NCBI GenBank assembly: GCA_003157895.1
Contig: PMKW01000177.1
Coordinates: forward strand, 6,054 to 17,737
Direction: 5' to 3'
DNA: 11,684 nucleotides
From: Methanoregula sp.
Lineage (GTDB): Archaea; Halobacteriota; Methanomicrobia; Methanomicrobiales; Methanospirillaceae
This document shows, piece by piece, positions 1 through 5,680 of this stretch. Both the position numbers and the translations under genes were made by a program. Within the stretch, counting starts at the first letter, position 1. Every line of letters starts with the position of its first letter. The notes below the pieces were generated by a model. The model saw only the letters and a program-made list of their open reading frames with translations, had not been told where the DNA came from and did no database searches.

Positions 1-635
1 CCGGCACCACAGCACTGCATCTTGTTGCGGTACTCGACCGGAGTCGCACCGATGGCTGCGACAAGCTCTTCCATCCATGTCGGGTGTTCGGTGTTCAGCA
101 TGACCTCCTTCTCAAACTCCCGGTCCTTGTGGGGTTTGGTCAGGTGGCAGCCGTAGTGGACGGCAATGCGTGCACCAGTCAACGGGTTTGTAACGCTGTC
201 GCGGACCTTATCGACACCGATGAACTTATCATTATAGAGGAGCTCGGCAGTATGGTACACGTTGATAGTACCCTTGTACTCCATGTCCACTTCCTTGAGC
301 ACCTCATTGACCGCATCGCGGAGGTCCTTGTTGTGTTTGAGCTTGTGGTTGACCTCCCAGATGGATTTGTAGCAGCCGTTGCAGACAAGAGCGATGTCCA
401 TCTTCATCTGCTCGGCAAGCACGAGGTTCCGGGCTGCCATTGCATAGAAGACACTGAGGTCGATCGAACCGAATGCACCGGGTGCAGGGCAGCAGCTTGC
501 GCCCTTGAGGGGGACCAGCTCGACGCCAAGTTTTTTCATGGCTTTGATGGAGGCGGATTCAACTCCCGGGTAACGGTTGGGAGCAATGCATCCGAGGTAG
601 AATGCAAACTTGTGTTTTGCTTCCGATTCAGACAT
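1..635 (-). CDS. hdrB: CoB-CoM heterodisulfide reductase subunit B, C-terminus cut by window edge
   Basis: HdrB is the catalytic subunit that reduces the CoM-S-S-CoB heterodisulfide at non-cubane iron-sulfur clusters bound by CCG-domain cysteines. The visible 211 residues begin MSESEAKHKFAFYLGC. The first CCG motif is complete: Cys16, Cys48-Cys49, Cys85 and Cys88, with spacings of 31, 35 and 2, matching the family pattern. The second begins at Cys163 and Cys208-Cys209 (QCCGAG), where the window ends, so the last CxxC is outside. The ATG at 635-633 has GGAGG at 647-643, 7 nt upstream, and lies 2 nt after the hdrC stop, so the two are probably cotranscribed. No hdrA is seen next to it here. No selenocysteine (in-frame TGA) occurs in the visible part. 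Identification is firm; only completeness is unknown. Confidence 0.95.
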   Translation of the reverse strand, partial: MSESEAKHKFAFYLGCIAPNRYPGVESASIKAMKKLGVELVPLKGASCCPAPGAFGSIDLSVFYAMAARNLVLAEQMKMDIALVCNGCYKSIWEVNHKLKHNKDLRDAVNEVLKEVDMEYKGTINVYHTAELLYNDKFIGVDKVRDSVTNPLTGARIAVHYGCHLTKPHKDREFEKEVMLNTEHPTWMEELVAAIGATPVEYRNKMQCCGA

Positions 636-637
636 GG

Positions 638-1228
638 TCAGCCCTCCCTTTCCTTGATGATACGGTCTGCATTGGCCTTGAGCTTGTAGTGGTCAATGAT
701 CTTTCTGATTGCGGGCAGATATTCCGGATACATGTGGGTGGTGGGCGGGTCGCGGGTCAGGCCGAGTTTCTCACGGGCTGCACGGTTGACATCGTTGTTG
801 GGCACACCGTGGCCGGAGCTGTAGATCGCCGTTACGGTCTTGAGGAAGTTGACCGGTATGATATCCCTCTTGAAAGCGAGGTTCCTCATCGCCATAATAA
901 CATCGGTGGGAGCAATATCACGCGGGCATCGGTCAGTGCAGCTGTAACAGGTAGTGCACAACCATAGATCCGGGTCAGTCAGTGCCTCGTTCTCAAGCCC
1001 GAGCACTGCTCTGCGCATAAAATTACGGATACGGTAGGTGCTGCGGGGTGCAGATGGGCAGGAGCCGGTGCAGGTCCCGCACTGGTAGCACATGTGTGCA
1101 ATAGTGCGTGAGATCCCCTTCACTTTTGTTGTGAATTCAGGATTTGAGTCTTCGCGGTAGTATCTCTGGTCGTGGAGTTTCTTCTCCAGCGCTTCCGGGT
1201 AACCTTTTGTTCGTGCCATGGTACTCAC
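638..1228 (-). CDS. hdrC: CoB-CoM heterodisulfide reductase subunit C
   Basis: HdrC is the small iron-sulfur subunit that passes electrons to HdrB. The 196-residue protein has two classical [4Fe-4S] motifs: Cys47-x2-Cys50-x2-Cys53-x3-Cys57-Pro (CYQCGTCTGSCP) and Cys91-x2-Cys94-x2-Cys97-x3-Cys101-Pro (CTTCYSCTDRCP). This two-motif layout and the hdrCB order are typical of the soluble HdrABC enzyme. No transmembrane segment is apparent, unlike membrane HdrDE. I chose the GTG at 1228-1226, which overlaps the polyferredoxin stop as GTGA. It has GGAG at 1237-1234, 5 nt upstream. An ATG at 1219 (MARTKGY) is the alternative, but it has no well-spaced Shine-Dalgarno sequence. The stop is 2 nt from hdrB, so translation is likely coupled through the three-gene unit. 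Confidence 0.95.
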   Translation of the reverse strand: MSTMARTKGYPEALEKKLHDQRYYREDSNPEFTTKVKGISRTIAHMCYQCGTCTGSCPSAPRSTYRIRNFMRRAVLGLENEALTDPDLWLCTTCYSCTDRCPRDIAPTDVIMAMRNLAFKRDIIPVNFLKTVTAIYSSGHGVPNNDVNRAAREKLGLTRDPPTTHMYPEYLPAIRKIIDHYKLKANADRIIKEREG

Positions 1229-2400
1229 GCCTTCTCCATTACTTTGATGCTGACCTGACCTGAGATGTCCTCTTTGACTTTCGAGGTCCTCTTGGTGAAG
1301 AGTTTGGCCTTGATCTTCTTGAAGAGGTCAGTTTCGGTTCCCTTCACGCGGACGCCGGTCCGCTGCAGGACGATGATGTCCTCACCGGGGCAGGCATTGA
1401 CACAGGCACCGCAGAAAATGCAGTAATCCTTGTTGACAGCGATAGTCGCCTCGATGCTGTCGCGCTTCATGTCTGCTGCGGGTATTGCAGAGGGGAGATA
1501 GATTGCATTAGCCGGGCAGATATCTGCGCAGGTTGAACAACCGCCAGGGCATTTCTCCGCATGGAAGTCGATGTCGCCCTCAAAAATCTTCTCGACGGTG
1601 ATTGCCTCGGTCGGGCAGTTCCGTGAACACCAGGTGCAGGTGCAGCAGTTGTCCTGGATGATGCTGACCTTGCCGTCAATCTTGTCGGAAATGATTTCGC
1701 GTTCGACGGTAATGCACTCCTCGGGACATACCTCGACACACACCTTGCAGGCATCGCACTTGGTTTCGTCCCAGATAACGTCGCCTTCGACCTTGCCGGT
1801 CTCAGCCGAGAACTTCTTGTGCTTCACGACAATTGCAGGGCAGAGTGCACCGCACAGACCACAGAGGGAGCATTTCTCCTTGTCCACGGTAAAGGTCGTC
1901 TTCTTTTTCATTGCGGTAGCCTTGGGCTTTGCACCGGCAACCGGTCCCTTATAGGTACCTTCATACGCTGGGACATTGCGTTCGATTGCATCACGCGGGC
2001 AGACCTCTTCACAGATCGTGCACTTGACGCATTTCTCGTCATCGATCTCCGCTTTCATGTCATATTGCGGGAATCCTTCTTTCTCGACGATCGGGAGTCT
2101 CTCCTGTCCATCCACCTTCAGTGTCAACGCATTGAACGGGCACATAATGACACAGACACCACAGTATGAACACTTGGTCTCGTCGACATCGATGGGGGCG
2201 GCGTAATTGATTGCACCCCTTCTCGATGCACCGACAAGCCCGAGGACAATAGCCTCCTCGGGGCAAGCGTCAACGCATATGCCGCATCCCGTGCAGGTCT
2301 CTGCATTGAGTATAAGGTTGTTCACGTTCTGGAGGAGCTTCTGCTCCATCACAACGTTAACACCATCTTTCTTCTTGGAAAACTTGGGAAACAATGCCAT
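1225..2400 (-). CDS. Polyferredoxin with eight [4Fe-4S] motifs, FwdF/FmdF-like
   Basis: A 391-residue soluble electron-wire protein. I count eight cluster-binding motifs, starting at Cys36, Cys77, Cys124, Cys177, Cys215, Cys252, Cys284 and Cys327. Seven follow Cx2Cx2Cx3CP. The seventh (CPGGCSTCADICP) has an extra residue between its first two cysteines. Eight clusters in one chain match the FwdF/FmdF subunit of formylmethanofuran dehydrogenase, which relays low-potential electrons. Polyferredoxins of hydrogenase operons (MvhB type) typically carry more clusters. Position directly before hdrCB suggests it may connect heterodisulfide reductase with formylmethanofuran dehydrogenase; that is inference. 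The ATG at 2400-2398 has GAGGG at 2412-2408, 7 nt upstream, and the stop overlaps hdrC. A charged, Cys-free linker (about residues 140-175) separates clusters 3 and 4. A basic Cys-free tail follows residue 345. Confidence 0.9.
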   Translation of the reverse strand: MALFPKFSKKKDGVNVVMEQKLLQNVNNLILNAETCTGCGICVDACPEEAIVLGLVGASRRGAINYAAPIDVDETKCSYCGVCVIMCPFNALTLKVDGQERLPIVEKEGFPQYDMKAEIDDEKCVKCTICEEVCPRDAIERNVPAYEGTYKGPVAGAKPKATAMKKKTTFTVDKEKCSLCGLCGALCPAIVVKHKKFSAETGKVEGDVIWDETKCDACKVCVEVCPEECITVEREIISDKIDGKVSIIQDNCCTCTWCSRNCPTEAITVEKIFEGDIDFHAEKCPGGCSTCADICPANAIYLPSAIPAADMKRDSIEATIAVNKDYCIFCGACVNACPGEDIIVLQRTGVRVKGTETDLFKKIKAKLFTKRTSKVKEDISGQVSIKVMEKA

Positions 2401-2455
2401 GAATTAACCCTCACGCTGTTTCTTATTGCACTTTTGCCACTGTATCCGATGCCAA

Positions 2456-2472
2456 ATTTACACTCAGTAAAT
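2456..2472 (-). repeat. Inverted repeat spanning the stop of the ferredoxin fragment
   Basis: A perfect 6-bp inverted repeat with a 5-nt loop (ATTTAC-n5-GTAAAT). On the minus-strand transcript the TGA stop of the 30-codon frame begins the loop. The stem has only two G-C pairs, so it is thermally weak. It may be incidental. Confidence 0.4.
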
Positions 2473-2556
2473 ATCAAAGACATCCACAGGACATGCAACC
2501 ACACAATTATTACAGCCAGTACAATGTTTCATGTTTATGTGCACTGCAAATGCCAT
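2464..2556 (-). pseudogene. Truncated ferredoxin (FwdG-like N-terminus), 30 codons
   Basis: The minus strand reads ATG at 2556-2554 to TGA at 2466-2464 and encodes 30 residues. They begin MAFAVHINMKH and continue into CTGCNNCVVACPVD, a complete Cx2Cx2Cx3CP [4Fe-4S] motif at Cys12, 15, 18 and 22. The frame ends soon after at VFDIY. N-termini of this type are familiar from small two-cluster ferredoxins such as FwdG of formylmethanofuran dehydrogenase, which run to about 80 residues and have a second motif; that half is missing here. No second CxxCxxCxxxC is visible in any minus frame between 2464 and 2400. The following polyferredoxin begins 63 nt after the stop. The Shine-Dalgarno sequence is weak. 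A chance match to a perfect motif is unlikely, so this is probably a decayed ferredoxin gene. A translated one-cluster leader peptide is an alternative. Confidence 0.65.
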
Positions 2557-2580
2557 TTGTTTTTCACGCACCAGCTATGA

Positions 2581-2597
2581 TCGATTCTGAAAATCGA
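2581..2597. repeat. Inverted repeat TCGATT-n5-AATCGA
   Basis: A perfect 6-bp palindromic pair with a 5-nt spacer (CTGAA), about 25 nt upstream of the ferredoxin fragment start. It lies in the presumed 5' leader of the minus-strand unit. It could be an RNA hairpin or a protein-binding half-site pair. No family is recognisable. Confidence 0.4.
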
Positions 2598-2657
2598 CTA
2601 ACAAAACGTGGTATAAGAATGTAGATAAATGTTCTGAAATTGAGTGACAGACCGGAT

Positions 2658-2667
2658 GATTTTATAC
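2658..2667 (-). promoter_or_regulatory. Candidate TATA box for the polyferredoxin-hdrCB unit
   Basis: The minus strand reads GTATAAAATC, a good archaeal TATA-like element inside an AT-rich stretch. With the usual spacing of about 25 nt, transcription would start near 2636. That gives a leader of about 80 nt to the ferredoxin fragment and about 235 nt to the polyferredoxin. Minus-strand GTATTTAAAGG (2694-2684) and TTATAC (2616-2611) are weaker alternatives. Confidence 0.45.
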
Positions 2668-2779
2668 ACAATTTTTTTATTTTCCTTTAAATACTCCTTC
2701 AAAAAGTTAATGATGAAATTTGAGTTGTTAATATCATTTAGTTTACTTCCTCTCGTTTTTTTACGGTTTTTCTGGTGCG

Positions 2780-2800
2780 CTTTGTAAATCCCGTACAAAG
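2780..2800. repeat. Inverted repeat CTTTGTA-n7-TACAAAG upstream of ftr
   Basis: A perfect 7-bp inverted repeat with a 7-nt spacer (AATCCCG), ending 68 nt before the ftr start. It sits just upstream of the presumed ftr TATA/BRE region, where archaeal regulators often bind. A dyad operator is plausible. It is not followed by an oligo-T tract on the plus strand, so a terminator is less likely. Confidence 0.45.
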
Positions 2801-2814
2801 GGAAAAATCAAATT

Positions 2815-2826
2815 AGAAAATTTATT
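2815..2826 (+). promoter_or_regulatory. Candidate BRE/TATA element for ftr
   Basis: GAAAATTTATTC lies about 45-50 nt before the ftr ATG. A start site about 25 nt downstream, near 2848, would leave a leader of roughly 20 nt containing the GGAGG at 2857-2861. The match to the archaeal TATA consensus is moderate. Confidence 0.35.
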
Positions 2827-2839
2827 CAATCACCATCAT

Positions 2840-2856
2840 GGTACATTTGTAGTACC
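2840..2856 (+). repeat. Short inverted repeat GGTAC-n7-GTACC next to the ftr Shine-Dalgarno
   Basis: A perfect 5-bp repeat with a 7-nt spacer that ends immediately before GGAGG (2857-2861). It shares the TTTGTA element and the 7-nt spacing with the larger repeat at 2780-2800. If transcription starts near 2848 it straddles the start site and would act as DNA rather than as an RNA hairpin. It is short enough to be chance. Confidence 0.3.
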
Positions 2857-2868
2857 GGAGGTTATAGT

Positions 2869-3753
2869 ATGGAAATCAACGGCGTTACAATTGACAATAC
2901 CTACGCAGAGGCATTCCCGACCTGGGTCTGCCGGATCATCATTACTGCGGTGACGAAAGAATGGGCGAAGAAAGCAGCAACCGAAGCAACCGGCTTTGCA
3001 ACATCAGCAATCGGCTGCCCCTGCGAAGCAGGAATCGAGGGATATCTCCACGGAAGCGAGACCCCGGATGGAAGGCCCGGTGTTGCCATTCTGATCTGTG
3101 CAAGCAAGAAGAAGCTCAAGGAGCAGGTTGTTGAGAGACTTGCCGAGTGTGTCCTGACAGCACCAACCACGGCAGTCTTCAACGGCATCACCAATGCCGA
3201 GGAGAAGATCCCGGTCAAGCTCCACTTCTTCGGAGATGGTTACGAGTACCAGAAGGAAGTCGGCGGCCGCAAGTGCTGGGTCATCCCAATCATGAATGGA
3301 GAATATGTCGGTGAGGAAGAGTTTGGCATCATCAAGGGTGTTGCCGGCGGAAACTTCTTTGTTATGGGCGAGAATCAGATGGCAGCCCTTATGGGTGCCA
3401 AGGCAGCGTCCGATGCTATCGCCGATGTCAAGGGAGTCATCACCAGTTTCCCCGGGGGTGTCGTTGCAAGCGGTTCCAAGGTCGGCAGTCTGAAGTACAA
3501 GTTTATGGTTGCCTCGACAAACGAGAAGTACTGCCCGACGCTCCGCGAGAAAGTTGCGGACAGCAAGGTTCCTGCGGGCATCAAAGCAGTGTACGAAATA
3601 GTCATTGACGGTGTGGATGAGAAGTCGGTTGCAGCAGCAATGGCAGCCGGTGTCAGGGCAGCAGCAATGGTGCCCGGCGTTAAATTTATTTCAGCTGGCA
3701 ATTTTGGCGGGACACTCGGCCCGTATAAGATCGAGCTCCACAAAATCCTCTAA
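2869..3753 (+). CDS. ftr: Formylmethanofuran-tetrahydromethanopterin N-formyltransferase
   Basis: Ftr transfers the formyl group from formylmethanofuran to N5 of tetrahydromethanopterin, the second step of CO2 reduction to methane, in the cytoplasm. The 294-residue protein is the usual family length (just under 300). It opens with the characteristic MEINGVTIDNTYAEAFPTW and contains the family-like stretch ATGFATSAIGCPCEAGIEGY at about residues 40-59. It ends in the second lobe with AGNFGGTLGPYKIELHKIL. The protein folds as two related lobes, roughly 1-145 and 146-294. The ATG is preceded by GGAGG at 2857-2861, 7 nt upstream. The gene is transcribed divergently from the hdr unit. It is followed by an oligo-T tract and then a new promoter, so it is probably monocistronic. 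I see no second copy here. Confidence 0.97.
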   Translation: MEINGVTIDNTYAEAFPTWVCRIIITAVTKEWAKKAATEATGFATSAIGCPCEAGIEGYLHGSETPDGRPGVAILICASKKKLKEQVVERLAECVLTAPTTAVFNGITNAEEKIPVKLHFFGDGYEYQKEVGGRKCWVIPIMNGEYVGEEEFGIIKGVAGGNFFVMGENQMAALMGAKAASDAIADVKGVITSFPGGVVASGSKVGSLKYKFMVASTNEKYCPTLREKVADSKVPAGIKAVYEIVIDGVDEKSVAAAMAAGVRAAAMVPGVKFISAGNFGGTLGPYKIELHKIL

Positions 3754-3755
3754 AC

Positions 3756-3761
3756 TTTTTT
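3756..3761 (+). terminator. Oligo-T tract after ftr
   Basis: A T6 run begins 3 nt after the ftr TAA stop. Archaeal termination often needs only an oligo-U tract, and the next gene has its own TATA-like box, so this is a plausible terminator. There is no GC-rich hairpin in front of it. Confidence 0.4.
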
Positions 3762-3791
3762 AGGTGAAAAATCCCCTGCTCTTATCGATTT

Positions 3792-3800
3792 CTATAAATA
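3792..3800 (+). promoter_or_regulatory. TATA box of the mmp11-aks operon
   Basis: CTATAAATA is a strong archaeal TATA-like match, 44-52 nt before the first start codon. It predicts transcription initiation near 3822, giving a leader of only about 20 nt. There is no GGAGG-type Shine-Dalgarno before the ATG at 3844. A GCCGAT/ATCGGC pair (3808-3813 and 3832-3837, 18-nt spacer) lies around the predicted start site and may be an operator. Confidence 0.6.
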
Positions 3801-3843
3801 GGTTATTGCCGATAATCTTGTTAACGAAAAAATCGGCGATAAT

Positions 3844-4800
3844 ATGATTACCCTGACTCCTGACGAGGTAAAACAGCGATTCGGACCGCTCTTTGCACAG
3901 AAATTCCTGGTAATGGTGGATGAGCGGGCCGGCGCTGCAGAGATCCTTGAGCAATGCCGTGTCCGGGGAACGATTGAATGGGATGCCATGAACCGGCAGC
4001 GTGCCGGTGGTGCGGTCAACAGATGTCGTGTCGAAGGAACGTCCATGACCATTCACGCTCGTCTGGGGAAATACCCGGTGAATTTTGGTTCGGCAGCAGG
4101 GGATATCGGTGGCCAGGCATTGGAAGCGGTTGAAGTATCCGGCGATGAAGTTATCACAATCTGGGCCGGGATAGCGGGTGCCGGCGTCGGTATTGCAGCC
4201 TGCCTTCCGCAGGCTCCCGGGGTTATCCGAACCGAGTATCCTTCCGAGGATGACCTGAAAGTTGGTGGTGCACGGACGAACCATGTCCGGATCATCTCCC
4301 CGCGGTACGAGAAGGTCTGTATTGGTATCGATGATACAGATACCAAAACGGAGGGGGCGACCTGGGTGATGACCTTAAAATGTGTGGAAGCGTGCAGGAT
4401 CGATGGCGTAGAGTTCCTGAACATGCGGCTCGTCCAGCTCAACCCCGCCGTTCCCAATAAAACAACCAACTGTGTCAGTTCGGCGTTAAATTTTGCGGTC
4501 AGGCCCGGGAAGATCCCGAAGTTGCTGGAATCTGTCCGCTCGTTTGTGGAGAAAAATACCTTTTCCCGGGATACCGGGATCGCCTGTTATCACGGGATTA
4601 AGGATTTTGCTGATTCTCCCGTCGCCCGTCAGGTCAAGACCGAGATCCTGACCCGTGAACAGGCTGAACGCGAGGCAGAATCTCTCGGAATTGAGTTCCT
4701 TGACCGCAATAACGGGAAGGGAAGGATCGGGGCCCTCGGTGCCGTAGTATGGGGCAACCGGGGAACCGAAGCGGCAGGTCTCTATGGTGAGCTTCTCTGA
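3844..4800 (+). CDS. Mmp11 paralogue with TiaS-like DDTD motif
   Basis: This 318-residue protein of unknown function is clearly paralogous to its downstream neighbour, methanogenesis marker protein 11. Shared blocks in order are a glycine-rich IWAGIAGAGVGIAAC (about 106-120), IGIDDTDT (160-167) followed by EGATW (170-174), LVQLNPAVPNKTTNCV (196-211) and a C-terminal GKGRIGALGAVVW (291-303). The DDTD motif and the terminal G-x-G-x-IGA block also recall TiaS, the archaeal enzyme that uses ATP to attach agmatine to tRNA-Ile cytidine, so ATP-dependent chemistry is plausible. TiaS's additional RNA-binding domains are not seen. The N-terminus (1-100) differs from Mmp11. It is the first gene of the operon, with a short leader and no clear Shine-Dalgarno. 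It overlaps mmp11 by 17 nt. Confidence 0.8.
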   Translation: MITLTPDEVKQRFGPLFAQKFLVMVDERAGAAEILEQCRVRGTIEWDAMNRQRAGGAVNRCRVEGTSMTIHARLGKYPVNFGSAAGDIGGQALEAVEVSGDEVITIWAGIAGAGVGIAACLPQAPGVIRTEYPSEDDLKVGGARTNHVRIISPRYEKVCIGIDDTDTKTEGATWVMTLKCVEACRIDGVEFLNMRLVQLNPAVPNKTTNCVSSALNFAVRPGKIPKLLESVRSFVEKNTFSRDTGIACYHGIKDFADSPVARQVKTEILTREQAEREAESLGIEFLDRNNGKGRIGALGAVVWGNRGTEAAGLYGELL

Positions 4801-5680
4801 ACCCTACGTGATCCACTACCCACGAATCGTCGCCGTTGCAGAAGAATCCGGAGGAACGGTGGAACTGGTCGAGTTCTTCGACTGTATCGGTGGGGCCATG
4901 TGGTCGAAATGTCATTATGTGAAGAGCCCGATTGTTGAGGGGGTTCGTTGCCTTGGATCGACCATGCGTTATAACCTGAAGACCGGGACTGTCGATCTCG
5001 AACTCGAAGGTTCCCGGTTCCCTGCCGGTATTTCTGCATGTACTGTTTACGATGAGGAGATTGCTATAACATATATCGGCATGGGTGGCGGGGGTGTCGG
5101 TGCGGCAGCCTGCCGCTCTGATGCAGCAGGCGTCCTGCGGAGCAGGAGTGATCCTGCCGGTGGTGGGAGAGTGGCCGGTGCCACGATCTGGCTGCCCCGA
5201 ATGCAGCGGGTGTTGATCGGGGTTGATGATACGGATACTCCCGAAGAGGGAGCGACGTGGACGCTCGTCCATAACATCGCCCGAGCTGTTGAGGATGAAC
5301 AGTCTGTATACCTGTCGCATACCATCGTCCAGCTCTTCCCGGTACCATACCGGACGAAGAACTGCGTGGCATTGGTCGTGGAGTTTGCGACCAATAATCC
5401 CGAAGGTCTTGTTGCACGGTTCCGCCAGCTGCTTGAACAGTATACGCTCTCGAAAAAGACCGGCATGGCGGTCTACACCGGTTTTACCCCCTCAGAAGAG
5501 CTTCTCGCATATGGCAGGAAGGTCAAACAGGGCGAGGTCGATTACGGCGTGCTGGCATCGGTCCGGGATCCCGGTCTGCGAATCGTTATGAACGGGAGGG
5601 GAATTATCGGTGCGGTAGCTGCAATTCCCTTTTACACGAATTATGAGGAGGCGCTGGAGTTATGCAGTGGAAAGAACTGA
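4784..5680 (+). CDS. mmp11: Methanogenesis marker protein 11
   Basis: A 298-residue protein of the family I recognise as methanogenesis marker 11, found essentially only in methanogens and of unknown function. Recognisable blocks are EPYVIHYPRIVAV (6-18), ELVEFFDCIGGAMW (27-40), MGGGGVGAAACR (100-111), IGVDDTDT (145-152) with EGATWT (155-160), VQLFPVPYRTKNCV (182-195) and NGRGIIGAVAAIPF (270-283). The DDTD and GRGIIGA blocks match the TiaS-type ATP-using fold. The tandem pair with the preceding gene suggests an old duplication and perhaps a heteromeric complex. The ATG at 4784 lies inside the upstream gene with only a weak Shine-Dalgarno; the adjacent GTG at 4787 is possible. It overlaps the radical SAM gene by 19 nt. 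Its position at the head of an aks operon suggests a cofactor-biosynthesis role; this is inference. Confidence 0.88.
   Translation: MVSFSEPYVIHYPRIVAVAEESGGTVELVEFFDCIGGAMWSKCHYVKSPIVEGVRCLGSTMRYNLKTGTVDLELEGSRFPAGISACTVYDEEIAITYIGMGGGGVGAAACRSDAAGVLRSRSDPAGGGRVAGATIWLPRMQRVLIGVDDTDTPEEGATWTLVHNIARAVEDEQSVYLSHTIVQLFPVPYRTKNCVALVVEFATNNPEGLVARFRQLLEQYTLSKKTGMAVYTGFTPSEELLAYGRKVKQGEVDYGVLASVRDPGLRIVMNGRGIIGAVAAIPFYTNYEEALELCSGKN

Larger units (their letters stand above)
2401..2868. other. AT-rich divergent intergenic region between the polyferredoxin-hdrCB unit and ftr
   Basis: This 468-nt stretch separates two divergently transcribed methanogenesis units. It is clearly AT-richer than the flanking genes, with runs such as T7 around 2672-2678 and A/T-rich blocks at 2680-2760. 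It contains a short ferredoxin-like reading frame (2464-2556, minus), candidate TATA boxes for both directions, and perfect inverted repeats at 2456-2472, 2581-2597, 2780-2800 and 2840-2856. A 66-codon minus-strand frame at 2598-2798 has AT-driven composition (Lys, Asn and Ile rich) and no recognisable domain, so I do not call it a gene. Confidence 0.8.

Noticed and set aside
84..689. Plus-strand open frame of 201 codons opposite hdrB
   Set aside because: It is antisense to a clearly identified HdrB with conserved CCG cysteines and shows no domain of its own.
2598..2798. 66-codon minus-strand frame in the divergent intergenic region
   Set aside because: Composition is driven by AT-rich DNA, it has no recognisable motif, and it overlaps the likely promoter elements.
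4634..5320. 228-codon minus-strand frame across the two Mmp11-type genes
   Set aside because: It is a shadow of two overlapping conserved plus-strand genes, with low-information, Arg/Pro/His-rich translation.
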